Source of the DNA: Borrelia maritima
GTDB taxonomy: Bacteria > Spirochaetota > Spirochaetia > Borreliales > Borreliaceae
DNA length: 64,000 nucleotides
Assembly: GCF_008931845.1 (NCBI RefSeq)
Contig: NZ_CP044535.1
Coordinates: 372,001-436,000 of the forward strand
Direction of reading: 5' to 3'
Positions 18,550-31,200 of the stretch are shown here, in pieces; the stretch's first letter is position 1; the number at the start of each line of letters is the position of its first letter. Made by a program: the position numbers and the translations under genes. The notes beneath the pieces were generated by a model. That model saw nothing but the letters and a program-made list of their open reading frames with translations. It was not told where the DNA came from and did not search any database.

Positions 18550-19575
18550 CTATAACTTTAATATTTGTTTTAGAAAAATTTCATATTCTTCCTTATTATG
18601 AGGAACAATAATTTCTCCGCTTATTATTTTCCTTTCAAGTACTTTTATGTAGTCAAATTTGTTAGCATTAGATAAGCCAACAACACCGTCTCTTAATCCC
18701 ATTTGAACAATTTTTCCACCTTCCCAAGTATTATTATTTTTAAGATATTCGCTAGTAATCAAATACAACGCATCGCCAACGTTTTTTATAACAGCAGTAA
18801 TAAAATTTTTAGGAGCAAGATGAGACTGATCCTGATCAGCTCCAATAACATAATAACCATCTCCAAGCTCTTTTGCTGCTTCAATAACACCAACCCCTGC
18901 TAAACCAGCTGCAAAATGAATTACATCAACCCCTTTAGAATATAGTTTATTAGCCACTACTCTACCAATTTCAACATCAGAAAAAGAATTAGAATATTCA
19001 CTTAAAATCTCTATGCCTTTATTAGCATACTTTGCGCCAGCTTCATATCCATAACGAAATGCATCTACTATTTCGCCCTTAATTCCCCCTATAAAACCTA
19101 TTTTGCCAGAAACACTTTTTTTAGCTGCAACATAGCCAGCCAAAAAAGCACCTTGTTCTATTTTAAAAACAACACCTATCAGATTTTTAGGAATCCTGAC
19201 ATCATCGCCATAAATAGGATCTATTATTCCATAGTTAATTTTTGGATTTTCTAATGAAACAGATAAAGAAGCGTCCGTAAGCCTATACCCTACAAGCCAA
19301 ATCAAGCCTGAGCCATTCATCTTCAAATTATCAAGATCTGAAACATAACTAGAATAAACCCCAGAAACAGCACTAGAAAAAACTTCTTCAATATTTTCTG
19401 GAAAATCTTTTTTTAAACGCAATAAAGCATTATTTGCACTAGAATTAAAAGATTTGTCATCAAGAACTCCATCTACCAACATAGATATCTTCATTTTACT
19501 TGACTCAGATTCTATTCCATTTTTACTCAAACAAGAAATAAACAAAATACCAAATATAAAAATTACAATCCTCAT
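18550..19575 (-). CDS. bmpB: Basic membrane lipoprotein B
   Basis: A 341-residue lipoprotein with lipobox FISC (Cys15) and the fold of BMP/PnrA (type I periplasmic binding) proteins, which bind purine nucleosides in relatives. Family marks are DGVLDDKSFN near the N-terminus, [56 protein letters not shown] and ADQDQSHLAPKN. Best marks are shared with the three neighbours, showing tandem duplication. It is the last gene of the array, 77 nt after bmpA, so it is probably co-transcribed with bmpC and bmpA. Likely anchored in the inner or outer membrane as a nucleoside-binding component. Confidence 0.94.
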   Translation of the reverse strand: MRIVIFIFGILFISCLSKNGIESESSKMKISMLVDGVLDDKSFNSSANNALLRLKKDFPENIEEVFSSAVSGVYSSYVSDLDNLKMNGSGLIWLVGYRLTDASLSVSLENPKINYGIIDPIYGDDVRIPKNLIGVVFKIEQGAFLAGYVAAKKSVSGKIGFIGGIKGEIVDAFRYGYEAGAKYANKGIEILSEYSNSFSDVEIGRVVANKLYSKGVDVIHFAAGLAGVGVIEAAKELGDGYYVIGADQDQSHLAPKNFITAVIKNVGDALYLITSEYLKNNNTWEGGKIVQMGLRDGVVGLSNANKFDYIKVLERKIISGEIIVPHNKEEYEIFLKQILKL

Positions 19576-19652
19576 TAAAACGCTTCTCCATTTTCATCAT
19601 TTAAACAAAAACAATATGTTTTTATACTTAAAAATATAAATTAATTCTTTAT

Positions 19653-20672
19653 TTAAATAAATTCTTTAAGAAATTTTATATAACTTTCTTTATTATATGG
19701 AACAACAACTTCTTTATTGATTATTTTGCTAGAAAGGTTATCGATTTCTTTTTCAAGTTCAAAGGGTATCATCTTAGGATTTCTTACAAACCCCACAACT
19801 CCTTCTTTAAGGCCATAGTTTATTAACTTCCCACCTTCGAAAGTATTGGTTTTTAAATAGTTAGATGTAAAAATATTTAAAGATCTGCCAACATCTTTAG
19901 TTGTAGATGTGATAATATTATCGGGAGCAAGATATGATTGATCCTCATCAACTCCAATAATGTAATGCCCAGAACCAAGTTCTTTTGCAACCTCAATAGC
20001 TCCAATGCCTCCAAGACCCGCAGCATGATGAATAACATCTATCCCATCAGAATACATTTTAGTTGCAACACTTCTACCAGCTTCAATGTCAACAAAACTA
20101 CCAATATACTGAGAAAATATATTTATATCCTTATTGGCATATTTAGCGCCAGCTTCATACCCATACCTGAAAGCATCTACTATCTCACCCTCTATTCCCC
20201 CTAAAAATCCAATTTTACCTGTTTTAGAAACTTTTGCAGCAATATAGCCCGTCAAAAATGCACCTTCTTGGGCTCTAAAAGTCATGCCTACTAAATTTGA
20301 AGGAATAGGCTCGTTAGAATACACAGGATCAATAATTGCATATTTTACCTCGGGATTTTGCAAAGAAACAGCCTTGGCCACATCACTAAATCTATACCCA
20401 ATAAGCCAAATTAAATCTGAACTCGCATCTTTAAGCCCTTCAAGATCAGATAAATAAGAATTTGCTGAAGACTCTTTTAAAATAAGCTCAATCTTAAATT
20501 CTTCTTTAACTTTTTTTATGCCATTTAAAGCACTCTCATTAAAAGATTTATCATCAAAAGTTCCATCAATCATTAAAGATAACTTGGGAATTCCACTCTC
20601 AAGACTACCCTTACCACTACAAGCTAAAAAAATAACACTTTCAAACAAAATCAACAACAATAATTTATTCAT
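19653..20672 (-). CDS. bmpA: Basic membrane lipoprotein A (P39)
   Basis: The 339-residue lipoprotein has lipobox LAC with Cys18 and then a short SGKGSLES linker. It is the P39 serodiagnostic antigen of Lyme disease and carries the full set of BMP/PnrA motifs ([59 protein letters not shown]). The DED segment that faces the ligand in PnrA relatives is present as Asp-Glu-Asp. The sequence differs at many positions from B31 BmpA as I remember it, which argues for another genospecies. It lies 42 nt after bmpC on the same strand. Roles in laminin binding and arthritis come from literature, not from this sequence. Confidence 0.96.
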   Translation of the reverse strand: MNKLLLLILFESVIFLACSGKGSLESGIPKLSLMIDGTFDDKSFNESALNGIKKVKEEFKIELILKESSANSYLSDLEGLKDASSDLIWLIGYRFSDVAKAVSLQNPEVKYAIIDPVYSNEPIPSNLVGMTFRAQEGAFLTGYIAAKVSKTGKIGFLGGIEGEIVDAFRYGYEAGAKYANKDINIFSQYIGSFVDIEAGRSVATKMYSDGIDVIHHAAGLGGIGAIEVAKELGSGHYIIGVDEDQSYLAPDNIITSTTKDVGRSLNIFTSNYLKTNTFEGGKLINYGLKEGVVGFVRNPKMIPFELEKEIDNLSSKIINKEVVVPYNKESYIKFLKEFI

Positions 20673-20714
20673 AAACTATTCCCCCTTTTTGAAATAAAGC
20701 TATACCTAAGTAGT

Positions 20715-21776
20715 TTATAACTTTGATTTAAATAAATCAAATGCATATTCACTATCAGGAACAATAATTTCTCCATTTATTATTTTATTTTCCAGATTAA
20801 TAACTTCATCAACTAGCCTCTCACTTAAAACATCGGGATCCTTAACAATTTCTATTACTCCTTCTTTTAACCCTCTATCAATAACAACTCCACCCTTAAA
20901 AACTCCATTTCTAATATAATCTGATGAAACAGAATAAATAACATTGCCAATATCCTTAAGTATGGAAGTAATAACATTTTGAGGTGCAATATATGATTGA
21001 TCCTGGTTTAAACCAATAACATAATATTTAGAACCAAGTTCCTTAGCAGCATCATAAACTCCAAGGCCAGTTATACCAGCTATTGGGAAAATAACACCCA
21101 CTTTATCTTCTTTATACATGAACCGAGCCATTTTTTTGCCTTTCTCTTTATCAAAAAGAGAAGGTGCTTTTTTTGAAATTAATCTTAATTTGGGATTAGC
21201 ATAAAAAATTCCGGCCTTAAAACCAAACTTAAAATCATTTAAATGTTCACTTATAGGACCTGTTAAAAATCCAATCTTTTCCTTTCTACTCATCTTAGCT
21301 GCAATATACCCAGCTAAAAATGCAACCTCTTCATTTCTAAACTTAATAGCCAAGGAATTCTTAGGAACCTGAATATCGCCATAATCAAAAGCATCTATAA
21401 TTCCATAAAAAATATCTGGATGCTCATGCGAAAGCTTAACCGATAAACTTGAAAATTGGTATCCAATCAACCAAAAAAGCTTTAAAGGATTTTTTTGAAT
21501 ATCACAAGCATCCTCATTCATTGCCTCATCAACAGTAAGAAGTCTTTTGCCCGGAATAGGATAAGGCCTTAAAGATTTAGTTATAAGTTTTATTCCAAAA
21601 TCATCTCTAAGTTTTACAACGCCATCATGAACGCTTTGATTATAGCCTTTATCATAAAAGCTACCATTAGCTAAAACACCAACAACAAGTTTGTCAGATT
21701 TAATAGACTTGTTATTAGATTTAAAACAAGCCAATACTAATAAAGATAAAGCAATAAAAATAAACCTTTTAAACAA
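20715..21776 (-). CDS. bmpC: Basic membrane lipoprotein C
   Basis: The 353-residue paralogue has lipobox LAC with Cys17. It is the most divergent of the four: it has an insertion of about 20 residues after the first strand region (RPYPIPGKRLLTV), YDKGYNQS in place of DDKSFNES, and the ligand-loop segment reads LNQDQSYIAPQN instead of DEDQ/DQDQ. The changed Asp positions suggest an altered ligand. The start is a TTG at 21776 with AAGGAGAGG upstream. It is the first gene after the spacer with the probable bmpD terminator, so a promoter for bmpC-A-B should lie in that spacer. Confidence 0.93.
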   Translation of the reverse strand: MFKRFIFIALSLLVLACFKSNNKSIKSDKLVVGVLANGSFYDKGYNQSVHDGVVKLRDDFGIKLITKSLRPYPIPGKRLLTVDEAMNEDACDIQKNPLKLFWLIGYQFSSLSVKLSHEHPDIFYGIIDAFDYGDIQVPKNSLAIKFRNEEVAFLAGYIAAKMSRKEKIGFLTGPISEHLNDFKFGFKAGIFYANPKLRLISKKAPSLFDKEKGKKMARFMYKEDKVGVIFPIAGITGLGVYDAAKELGSKYYVIGLNQDQSYIAPQNVITSILKDIGNVIYSVSSDYIRNGVFKGGVVIDRGLKEGVIEIVKDPDVLSERLVDEVINLENKIINGEIIVPDSEYAFDLFKSKL

Positions 21777-22077
21777 AATTAATCCTCTCCTTATAAAATT
21801 TTTTTAAAAATTAAAATATTAACTCTATTTTACTAACAAACAGCATACTTTATTTATAAAAGAAAAATTTCAATAACCCTTTTAAAAATAAACAACACTT
21901 TTAATATTAATAAAACATGGTAGTAGGAAAAATCATCTTTCCTACCCCACCATAATATCCAAATTTAAATCCTTTTGCAAGATTAATTGAAAATTTAATT
22001 GCAATAATTAAAAGACCCTCTAAATTTTTTTAAAAAACTAAAAAGATTTTTAACAACCCAACTCTATACAAATTAAG
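21777..22077. other. Intergenic spacer between bmpD and bmpC
   Basis: This 301-bp spacer has no open frame of note. It holds one stem-loop (described separately) and a run of A/T-rich sequence in which the bmpC promoter must lie; I could not pick a convincing -35/-10 pair. Confidence 0.6.
21918..21952 (-). terminator. Probable bmpD terminator
   Basis: The stem pairs TAGGAAA with TTTCCTA (7 bp, 7-nt loop), extended by outer TGGT/ACCA pairs across a small bulge. On the minus strand it is followed by a TTTTATT tract. It lies about 130 nt after the bmpD stop and before bmpC, which fits separate bmpD transcription. Confidence 0.6.
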
Positions 22078-23103
22078 TTACTCTGCTATTTGCAAAACGA
22101 AGTTATCATAAGATACCTTATCATAAGGCACTTTTATTACACCATTAATTATGCTTTGCCCAATTTTCAATGATTTATCATAAACCTCAGAATGGTTTGA
22201 TTTTAAGTTTTCATTTAAAATCAAACCAAGCCCATCTTCTTTAAGCCCAAATAAAATGGACTTGCCCCCATCCCAAACTCCAGTTTCTAAATACTTATTT
22301 GTTAAACTATACATCAATGAATCAACTTTCTTTACAGCAGAAACAAGAACATTATTGGGAGCAAGATATGCTTGATCCTGATCAACTCCAATAATATAAT
22401 GATCAGGCCCTAATTCTTTTGCAGCCTCAATTACTCCTATGCCAGAAAGTCCTGCAGCTGCAAATATAACATCAACACCATCTCGATACATATTAGATCC
22501 TGTTGAGCGGCCAAGCCCAAAGTCACTAAATGTACCAACATATTGAGAGACAACTTTAATGTTGGAATTTGCATACTTAGCACCAGCTTCGTATCCATAC
22601 ATAAAAGATTCTAAAACCTTTCCCTTTACTCCTCCAATAAATCCGATCTTACCTGTTTTAGAAGCCTTTGAAGCAAAATATCCTGCTAAAAAAGCTACTT
22701 CTTCGGATCTAAAATCAACATTAAGAAGATTCTTGGGTATTTCAATTTCATTATAAACCCCTTCTATGATTGCATAATTAACAGAAGCATTCTCTCTGGC
22801 TCTTTGCAAAAGAATATCTGAAAATTTAAATCCAACGCCCCAAATCAAATTTGAATTACCATCTTCTAAGTTTGTAATATCTCCCAAATAAGAATTACCC
22901 ATAGATGCTTTTTCAATTATATTTATATTTAAATCTGCCTTTAATTTTCTTATCGCCTTAGAAGAACTTTCATTAAATCCTTTATCATCAAAAACACCAT
23001 CAACTATAAGTGAAACTGTTTTTGTCTCTGACTTACCATCATTAGAGCCAGAGCAAGCAACAATAAATAAAAAAATAATAAAATAATAAATTTTCTTTAA
23101 CAC
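22078..23103 (-). CDS. bmpD: Basic membrane lipoprotein D
   Basis: The 341-residue lipoprotein has lipobox VAC with Cys17 and a SGSNDGKSE linker. It keeps all BMP/PnrA family segments, including [38 protein letters not shown] and [13 protein letters not shown]. Structural and binding work on BmpD of B. burgdorferi supports purine-nucleoside binding, which would matter because Borrelia cannot make purines. It is separated from bmpC by a 301-bp spacer with a hairpin and from rpsG by a strong terminator, so it is probably its own transcript. AAGGAGGG precedes the start. Confidence 0.95.
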   Translation of the reverse strand: MLKKIYYFIIFLFIVACSGSNDGKSETKTVSLIVDGVFDDKGFNESSSKAIRKLKADLNINIIEKASMGNSYLGDITNLEDGNSNLIWGVGFKFSDILLQRARENASVNYAIIEGVYNEIEIPKNLLNVDFRSEEVAFLAGYFASKASKTGKIGFIGGVKGKVLESFMYGYEAGAKYANSNIKVVSQYVGTFSDFGLGRSTGSNMYRDGVDVIFAAAGLSGIGVIEAAKELGPDHYIIGVDQDQAYLAPNNVLVSAVKKVDSLMYSLTNKYLETGVWDGGKSILFGLKEDGLGLILNENLKSNHSEVYDKSLKIGQSIINGVIKVPYDKVSYDNFVLQIAE

Positions 23104-23176
23104 AAAAATACCCTCCTTAATTTTAATAAAATAAATACTAAAAAATAGTCCTTATGATATCACAAAACATAAACAA

Positions 23177-23207
23177 AAAAAGACACCTTAAAAAAAGGTG
23201 TCTTTTT
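23177..23207 (-). terminator. Rho-independent terminator of the rpsL-rpsG transcript
   Basis: Perfect 11-bp arms (AAAAAGACACC and GGTGTCTTTTT) around a 9-nt loop, followed by a T-rich tract on the minus strand. The stem begins inside the rpsG TAA stop codon. This is the clearest terminator in the window and marks the end of the ribosomal/RNA polymerase cluster. Confidence 0.9.
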
Positions 23208-23679
23208 ACCATCTATAATGAGTAAAAGCTTTATTTGCTTCAGCCATTCTATGAGTATCTTCTTTCTTTTTAAAAGCGGCCCCAGTAGAATTATACGCAT
23301 TTAAAAGTTCATTTGACAACTTCTCCTTCATAGACCTGCCACTAGACTTTCTGGCAGCAGAAATAATCCACTTCATAGCCAAAGCCTCTCTTCTCTCTTC
23401 TCTAACTTCAACAGGAACTTGATATGTAGCACCACCCACTCGCCTACTTCTTACTTCTACTAATGGCTTAATATTATCTAAAGCTTTATAAAAAACAGCC
23501 ATCTTATCACTATCTTCAAGCTTATCAGCAAGCAAATCAATCGAACTATAAAGTATGCTCTCGCTTATTGATTTTTTTCCATCATACATCATTCTGTTTA
23601 CAAATTTTGCAACAACTCTAGAATTATATCTTGTATCAATAAAAATTTTCTTTTTGATTTTTTTATTTTTTCTTGACAT
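23206..23679 (-). CDS. rpsG: 30S ribosomal protein S7
   Basis: The 157-residue primary 16S-binding protein that nucleates the 30S head. Family marks are the basic N-terminus, [34 protein letters not shown], and the RWIISAAR-like segment ([11 protein letters not shown]) with the C-terminal [13 protein letters not shown]. Length is normal. It follows rpsL by 24 nt as the last gene of the cluster; no fusA follows, unlike the classical str operon, because bmpD comes next. Confidence 0.97.
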   Translation of the reverse strand: MSRKNKKIKKKIFIDTRYNSRVVAKFVNRMMYDGKKSISESILYSSIDLLADKLEDSDKMAVFYKALDNIKPLVEVRSRRVGGATYQVPVEVREERREALAMKWIISAARKSSGRSMKEKLSNELLNAYNSTGAAFKKKEDTHRMAEANKAFTHYRW

Positions 23680-23703
23680 ATTTAATATTAATCCACCTTT
23701 TAG

Positions 23704-24078
23704 TTAAGCTTTAGGTTTTTTTGTTCCATACTTAGATCTACCCTTTTTTCTATTATTAACACCAAGAGTATCCTTAGCTCCTCGAACAATGTGGTATCTT
23801 ACTCCAGGCAAATCCTTAACTCGACCACCTCTAATCAGAACTACAGAGTGTTCTTGTAAATTATGACCAATCCCTGGAATATATGCTGTTACTTCAAATC
23901 CATTTGAAAGTCTAACACGAGCTACTTTTCTTAAAGCTGAATTAGGTTTTTTAGGAGTTACAGTCATTACACGTGTACAAATTCCTCTTCTTTGAGGACA
24001 ATTTTGAAGCGCAGGAGATGCGGTCTTCTCCGTTTGACTTTTTCTAGGCTTTCTAATTAACTGATTAATTGTAGGCAT
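23704..24078 (-). CDS. rpsL: 30S ribosomal protein S12
   Basis: The 124-residue decoding-centre protein. It shows [11 protein letters not shown] at the N-terminus, [15 protein letters not shown] and the [25 protein letters not shown] segment. The lysines associated with streptomycin sensitivity (in TPKKPN and in VKDLPG) are the wild-type residues. The gene lies 67 nt after rpoC and 24 nt before rpsG, consistent with a continuous transcript from the rpoBC region. Confidence 0.98.
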   Translation of the reverse strand: MPTINQLIRKPRKSQTEKTASPALQNCPQRRGICTRVMTVTPKKPNSALRKVARVRLSNGFEVTAYIPGIGHNLQEHSVVLIRGGRVKDLPGVRYHIVRGAKDTLGVNNRKKGRSKYGTKKPKA

Positions 24079-24145
24079 TTATCAACGCTCTCCTTTTCTT
24101 GAAATTATTAATAAAATGGTAACAAATATATAGCTTATTTTCAAG

Positions 24146-27100
24146 CTAAACTTCAGAATCTATATTCTCACTAACTTTAATTTTTTTATAAAGCCCCATA
24201 CCAGTTCCAGTAGGAATTAAATGCCCAATTACAACATTTTCTTTTAATCCTCTAAGGTCATCTATTTTCCCAGCAATAGAAGCATCGGTTAATACTTTCG
24301 TTGTTTCTTGGAAAGAAGCTGCAGAAATAAAAGAATCTATATTAAGAGAAGTCTTAGTTACTCCTATAAGAATTGGACTTGCTATTGCCGGCTCACCACC
24401 TTGTTCTATTACTTTTCTATTTTGCTCATAAAAAGTATGCTTATCCACCTTTTGTCCATAAACAAAATTGGTATCACCAACTGCTACAATTTTAACTTTT
24501 TTCATCATTTGTTTAATTATCACACCAATATGCTTGTCATTAATACTAACACCTTGCTTTCGATAAACATCCTGAATTTCTGCCAACAAAAACTCTTGCA
24601 AACTAATCCCGCCTAAAATTTCAAGCACATCATGAGGATTAATTCTGCCATCACAAAGCATATCTCCTGCTTTAACAACATCTCCATCTCTAACCAAAAG
24701 ATGCTTGCCGGCTGGAATATAATGCTTATGTTCGACTCCATACTCATCTAAAATATTAATAAGTCTTTTACCTTTTTGAATTGATTTAAATTGCACAATT
24801 CCACTTACTTTAGCCATTTCAGTTAAATTTTTAGGAATTCTTGTTTCAAAAAGATCATTAACACGAGGCAATCCCCCCGTAATATCTTGAGTTTTTTCAG
24901 AGCCTTTAGAAAGCTTAGCGATTACATCTCCTATGCTAATATTCTGACCATCTTCAACTTGAAGATAAGCATCACCTGGTAATACATAAGATGCAATCTC
25001 CATCCCACTACTGTCAATAATAAAAATTCTAGGATCAAGAGATTCAAAAACATTATCTGTAATTCTTTTCTCAACATTGCCTGTTTCAGTATTTATTTCC
25101 TCTTTAAGAGTAGTTCCTAAAATAATATCCTTAAATTTAATCTTGCCTTTAACTTCTGCAATAATAGGCTCTGCAAATGGATCAAATGTACCAATAACTT
25201 TACCCGATTCAACATAATCACCAATCTCTATTTCAAGCTTTGTGCCAGCTTTCAAGATAACTTCTTGTTCTTCTGATACTATGAAAAATTTGTCGTCTCT
25301 TAATTTAACATAACCAATGTAAGAAGAAAAAATTTCTATCCCATCTTTATTAACAAACAAAGGGATTCCTTTTATTACTCTTTGAGAATCTAAAACTTTA
25401 ATCTCTTTTATGTTTTCAATCTTCTCCTCATAAAAAACATTGATTATTTTCAAAGTTCCTTTTCTTGTGAAAAGAATTCCATTGTCAACCCTAACATTAA
25501 ACCCTTCGATGCCATTAAGTATAAAAGCATTTTTTAAAGATATTTTATCGTCCTCACTACCAGCCTGAGCAACTCCACCAATATGAAAAGTTCTCATGGT
25601 TAATTGGGTGCCGGGTTGACCTATGGACTGAGCAGCAATTATTCCTACAGCCTCACCAATGTTAACAGGCTTGTTCTTTGAAAAATCTCTACCATAACAT
25701 TTTTGACAAACACCATGCTCAGCTTCACATGTCAAAACAGATCTAATCACAAGTTTTTCAATCCCAATTTTTTCTAATAACTCTATTTTAGCTTCTGAGA
25801 TTTCTTCATTTGCATCTAAAACAATCTCGCCGGTAATTGGATTTTTTATTCTTTCAATGGAATAACTTCCAACAGCTTTTTCTTTCAAAGATTCTAATAT
25901 TTCTTCACCATTTTTTACAGTTTCAACTTTTATTCCGTTTATAGTCCCACAATCTTCTATTCTAACAACAACATCTTGAGCAATATCTACCAACCTTCTG
26001 GTTAAATATCCAGCATCGGCTGTCTTAAGAGCAGTATCTGCTAAACCCTTTCTAGCTCCATTTGTAGATATGAAAAACTCTATAACAGAAAGACCTTCTT
26101 TAAAGTTAGAAATAATTGGAAGCTCGATAATATCTCCAGAGGTTTTTGCCATCAACCCTCTCATGCCAGCAAGTTGCCTTATTTGATTTCTACTACCCCT
26201 AGCACCAGAATCTGCCATCATATATATAACATTAAATCCATCTCTATCCTTCTTTAAAATTTCCATCATCTTATTAGTAAGTTCTTCATTGGTCTTTAAC
26301 CAAACGGAAACTACATTATTATAACGCTCTTCACCAGTAATAACACCTTTGGCATAATCATTTTGAATCTTAGCAATCTCTTTATTGGCCCTGTCTACAT
26401 AAGTTCTCTTTTCCTTAGGAACAATAATATCACTCATACTAATTGTGCATCCAAACTTAGTAGCATATCTAAAGCCAAGATCCTTAATAATGTCAAGCAT
26501 TTCAATTACAGTGGAAGAACCATGCACTACATAAACTTTTGATATTAAAATTTGTAACTCCAAATCACTAAGCGTTTTATTTACAAATTCAATTCCATTG
26601 GGCAAAGCCTCATTAAATATAACCCTACCAGCTGTAGTTTTTCTGTACTCTCCATCAATTTTTACATAAATAGAAGCATTGTAATCTAAGCTCCTATTAT
26701 TTATAGCAAGAATAACATTACTAAAGTTTAAAAACTTTTTACCTTCTCCAACAACATTCTTTTTTTCCATCGTTAAATAATATAGACCCAAAACAATATC
26801 TTGGGATGGGAAAACAATAGGATGTCCATTAGCAGGATTTAAAAGATTATTTGTTGAAAGCATTAAGGCCCAACTTTCAGCTTGTGCTGCTGGAGTAAGT
26901 GGCACATGTACTGCCATTTGATCACCATCAAAATCAGCATTATATGCATGACAAACAAGAGGGTGTAATTTTATTGCCTTGCCTTCAACTAACACAGGCT
27001 CAAAAGCTTGAATTCCAAGTCTATGAAGAGTAGGGGCCCTATTTAAAAGAATAGGATGCTCTTTAATAACAATATCTAAAATTTGCCAAACTTCATCAAC

Positions 27101-28279
27101 TTCTTGTTCGATTAAATTCTTCGCTCTTTTAATATTAAAAACAGCTTCACTTTCAATTAGTCTCCTTATCACAAAAGGTTTAAACAGTTCAAGAGCCATT
27201 TTTGCAGGTAATCCACATTGATGTAACTTTAATTCAGGCCCAACAACAATAACAGAACGCCCAGAATAATCTACTCTTTTACCAAGAAGATTTTGCCTAA
27301 ATCTTCCCTGCTTACCTTTTAACGCATCTGAAAGTGACTTGAGCGGCCTACTAGATGCCCCTTTGACAACCTTTCTTTTATGAGAATTGTCAAAAAGAGA
27401 ATCTACTGACTCTTGAAGCATTCTTTTTTCGTTTCTTACAATAATCTCTGGCGCATTAAGGAGAAGCAACTTTCTTAAACGATTATTCCTGTTTATAACC
27501 CTTCTATAAAGATCATTAAGATCAGAAGTTGCAAAACGTCCGCCATCAAGCTGAACCATTGGCCTAATCTCTGGGGGAATAACAGGAAGAACCTCCATAA
27601 TCATCCATTCTGGCTTATTACCAGAAATTTTAAAATTTTCAATAATTTCAAGACGCCTTAAAAGTTTTTTATCAGTTTTATCATCTTTATCTATCATTTG
27701 AATCCTAAGCTTGGATGAAAGCTCATCAAGATCAAGATTCTCAAGAAGAGTTTTAATAGCTTCAGCACCCATTGAAGCATTAAAAGACATACCATATCGC
27801 TCTCTAGCCTCTATGTACTCATCTTCATTTAAAAGTTGCATTTTTTTAAGATCAGTATCACCTGGCTCAATTACTACATATTTTTCATAATAAAGAATAG
27901 AATTTAAGCTAGATGCCGTAATATCAAGCAAAAGACCAATCCTAGAAGGTATATATTTATAATACCAAATATGAGCAACTGGAGCTGCTAGTTCAATATG
28001 GCCCATTCTTTCACGTCGCACCTTAAAATGGGTAACTTCTACATTACAACGATCACAAATAATGCCCTTATATCTAACTGATTTGAATTTACCACAATAA
28101 CATTCCCATTCCTTTGTAGTGCCAAAAATTCTTTCACAAAAAAGCCCATCCTTCTCAGGTCTCAAAGTTCTATAATTAATAGTTTCAGACTTTTTAACCT
28201 CTCCATAAGACCAATTTCTAATTTGATCAGGAGACGCTATTTTAATTTTTATTCTTTCAAAATCTTTTATCTCTTTCAT
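24146..28279 (-). CDS. rpoC: RNA polymerase beta' subunit
   Basis: At 1377 residues this is a full-length beta'. The N-terminal zinc site [19 protein letters not shown], the catalytic magnesium loop [12 protein letters not shown], the bridge-helix region [19 protein letters not shown] and the second zinc site [11 protein letters not shown] are all present. The trigger-loop region is in the [21 protein letters not shown] segment. It begins 15 nt after the rpoB stop. It contributes the active site and DNA clamp of the polymerase. Confidence 0.98.
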   Translation of the reverse strand: MKEIKDFERIKIKIASPDQIRNWSYGEVKKSETINYRTLRPEKDGLFCERIFGTTKEWECYCGKFKSVRYKGIICDRCNVEVTHFKVRRERMGHIELAAPVAHIWYYKYIPSRIGLLLDITASSLNSILYYEKYVVIEPGDTDLKKMQLLNEDEYIEARERYGMSFNASMGAEAIKTLLENLDLDELSSKLRIQMIDKDDKTDKKLLRRLEIIENFKISGNKPEWMIMEVLPVIPPEIRPMVQLDGGRFATSDLNDLYRRVINRNNRLRKLLLLNAPEIIVRNEKRMLQESVDSLFDNSHKRKVVKGASSRPLKSLSDALKGKQGRFRQNLLGKRVDYSGRSVIVVGPELKLHQCGLPAKMALELFKPFVIRRLIESEAVFNIKRAKNLIEQEVDEVWQILDIVIKEHPILLNRAPTLHRLGIQAFEPVLVEGKAIKLHPLVCHAYNADFDGDQMAVHVPLTPAAQAESWALMLSTNNLLNPANGHPIVFPSQDIVLGLYYLTMEKKNVVGEGKKFLNFSNVILAINNRSLDYNASIYVKIDGEYRKTTAGRVIFNEALPNGIEFVNKTLSDLELQILISKVYVVHGSSTVIEMLDIIKDLGFRYATKFGCTISMSDIIVPKEKRTYVDRANKEIAKIQNDYAKGVITGEERYNNVVSVWLKTNEELTNKMMEILKKDRDGFNVIYMMADSGARGSRNQIRQLAGMRGLMAKTSGDIIELPIISNFKEGLSVIEFFISTNGARKGLADTALKTADAGYLTRRLVDIAQDVVVRIEDCGTINGIKVETVKNGEEILESLKEKAVGSYSIERIKNPITGEIVLDANEEISEAKIELLEKIGIEKLVIRSVLTCEAEHGVCQKCYGRDFSKNKPVNIGEAVGIIAAQSIGQPGTQLTMRTFHIGGVAQAGSEDDKISLKNAFILNGIEGFNVRVDNGILFTRKGTLKIINVFYEEKIENIKEIKVLDSQRVIKGIPLFVNKDGIEIFSSYIGYVKLRDDKFFIVSEEQEVILKAGTKLEIEIGDYVESGKVIGTFDPFAEPIIAEVKGKIKFKDIILGTTLKEEINTETGNVEKRITDNVFESLDPRIFIIDSSGMEIASYVLPGDAYLQVEDGQNISIGDVIAKLSKGSEKTQDITGGLPRVNDLFETRIPKNLTEMAKVSGIVQFKSIQKGKRLINILDEYGVEHKHYIPAGKHLLVRDGDVVKAGDMLCDGRINPHDVLEILGGISLQEFLLAEIQDVYRKQGVSINDKHIGVIIKQMMKKVKIVAVGDTNFVYGQKVDKHTFYEQNRKVIEQGGEPAIASPILIGVTKTSLNIDSFISAASFQETTKVLTDASIAGKIDDLRGLKENVVIGHLIPTGTGMGLYKKIKVSENIDSEV

Positions 28280-28294
28280 AAAAACTCCAAAAAC

Positions 28295-31200
28295 CTAGCT
28301 TTTATTAATCAACTCTTCTTCTTTTTCTGTCAAAGGAATCTGATTGCCACTATCATCGTAAATTGACAAATCAAGTCCAAGCCCTCTAAGCTCTTGCATT
28401 AGCACATTAAAAGACTCAGGAATCCCTGATACATTGGTAGGAATGCCCTTTACTATATTCTCATATATCTTGACCCTGCCTGACATATCATCAGATTTAA
28501 CTGTTAGAAGTTCTTGAAGAGTGTTAGCCGCTCCATAAGCTTCAAGAGCCCAAACCTCCATTTCTCCAAGTCTTTGCCCACCAAATTGAGCTTTTCCTCC
28601 AAGAGGCTGCTGAGAAACAAGAGAATATGGCCCTGTTGATCTTGCATGCATTTTATCATCAACAAGGTGGTGCAATTTAAGCATATAAATCACTCCAACC
28701 ATTACTTCATTTTCAAAAGGCTCTCCTGTATAACCATCATATAAAATTTCTTTAGAAGTTGGATTAAATCCAGCTTTTTTTAATTTTTCCTGAATTTGTT
28801 CATTTGTAGCAGATTCAAAAACAGGGACATTATAAGATTCACCAAGATATTTACCTGCAAGCCCTAATTGTGATTCCATTAACTGCCCAATATTCATTCT
28901 AGATGGAACTCCCAAAGGATTTAAGCATATATCAAGAGGAGTTCCATCTGCAAGATAAGGCATATCCTCAACGGGAAGGATTTTTGCAACAACCCCCTTA
29001 TTACCATGTCTTCCAGCCATTTTATCACCCTCTTTAAGCTTCCTTTTTTTAGCAACATAAACTTTAAGGATCTCTTCAACTCCAGGAGAAAGATTGCCAA
29101 CATCCTCTTTAGTAATTCTTTGGACATCAATAACTGTGCCTTCAGTACCATGGGGAACTTTTAACGAATTATTTTTAACATCTTTTGCTTTTTCCCCAAA
29201 AATAGAAGTTAAAAGCCTAAATTCAGGAGTAATGTCTCCTTCTGACTTTGGAGTAACCTTGCCAACCAAAATATCACCGGGCTTCACATAAGTTCCGATC
29301 CGGATAATTCCATTTTCATCTAATTTGTTTAGTATCTTTTCGCTAACATTTGGTATATCTCCTGTAACCTTCTCAGGACCTAGCTTAGTTTCTCTTACCT
29401 CTATACTAAATTCTTTAATATGAATAGATGTATAAAGATCTTCCTTTACAATTCTATCAGAAATCAATATAGCATCCTCATAATTAAATCCATTCCAAGG
29501 GATAACTCCTAGCAACAAATTATTACCAAGAGCAAGCTCTCCATATCTAGTAGCAGGTCCATCAGCTATTATCTCTCCCTTTTCAACCTTTTGGCCTTCT
29601 TTAACTAAAACAGACTGATTAAAACAAGTATCTTGATTTGTCCTTTCATACTTAACAATATGATATTCGTCAAAATCTTTAGCATTCTCTGATTCAAAAG
29701 GCTTAACAACTATTTTATTGCTTGTTGCAAGAATAACCTCTCCACTTCTTTTGGCCTTAACTACCACTCCTGAATCCTTTGCAACAACACTTTCCATGCC
29801 TGTACCAACAATAGGTGGCTTGGGGAAAAGCAGAGGTACTGCTTGTCTTTGCATATTAGAGCCCATAAGGGCTCTATTTGCATCATTGTGTTCAAGAAAA
29901 GGAATTAATGCTGAAGATACTGAAATTAACTGCCTAGGAGAAACATCCATATAGTCTATATTCTTAGGGCTTGTTGTAATATAATCACCAGAAATTCTAA
30001 CAGAAACTAAATCTTCAAGATACCTCCCACTAGAATTAAAAGCAGCATTAGCCTGAGCAATACACTTTTTCTCTTCGTCAATAGCAGATAAATATTCTAA
30101 TTGATCAGTCACTTCTCCATTAACAACCTTCCTATAAGGAGTTTCCAAAAAACCATAATCATTAACCCTTGAATAAGTAGCTAAAGAAACAATAAGTCCA
30201 ATATTTGGTCCTTCAGGAGTTTCAATAGGGCACATTCTGCCATAATGAGTATAATGGACGTCTCTTACCTCAAATCCTGCTCTATCTCTTGAAAGACCTC
30301 CTGGTCCAAGAGCATTAAGACGCCTTTTGTGAGTAAGCTCAGCTAAAGGATTGACCTGATCCATAAACTGTGAAAGCTGACTGGTTGCAAAAAATTCTTT
30401 AACGGCAGATACAATAGGCTTAACGCTTATTAATTCTTGGGGCTTTAAATTAAAAACTTCTTTATTAGACATTCGATCTTTAGCAATTTTTTCAACTCTT
30501 GACATCGCACCTTTATATATATTAGTAAGAAGTTCTCCAACAGAACGAACTCTTCTATTTCCTAAATGGTCAATATCATCAAGAATATCATGACCTTCAT
30601 ATATCCTTAAAAGATGAGCTATGGTATTAACAATATCATCCATAGTTAAAACCGATGTACTTAAATCATCAAGTCCAAATTTTTTAGAAAGTTTATAGCG
30701 CCCAACACGCCCAAGATCATATCTTCTTTCGGAAAAGAATATAGTTTTTAAATCGTTTTCAGCATTATCAATCGATATTGGTTCACCAGGGAAAAGAGCA
30801 CCATAAACAGCCAACATAACTGATTCTTTTGGAAGCTCCTTAGAACCATCCTTTAAAGCAAAAAAAGCATCTTCTTTCTCAAGACAATTTAAAATAACAT
30901 TTGAACTTACAAAATATTTTCCAGAAATAGCATCATAACCATCAAAATCAACAAGCTCTATTTCATTTACTCCATTTTGTAAAAAATCTTCAACATCTTG
31001 TAGAGTAATCTTATCGCCTGCTCGATAATGCATATTCTCTCTTATGTTAATACTCTTGGCTAAATATTGACCTGGAAGATCTCTTTTTGTGCCTTCTTCA
31101 ACTTTAATCTTTTTAATGTTGTAAAAAGTTTCTATTATTTTCTCTCTTGTATTAACCCCTAAGGCTCTTAAAAAAAGAGTTATAAGTATTCTTTTTTTTC

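Noticed and set aside
28921..29954. Shadow frames in and opposite rpoB
   Set aside because: They overlap strongly conserved rpoB codons and have no independent support.
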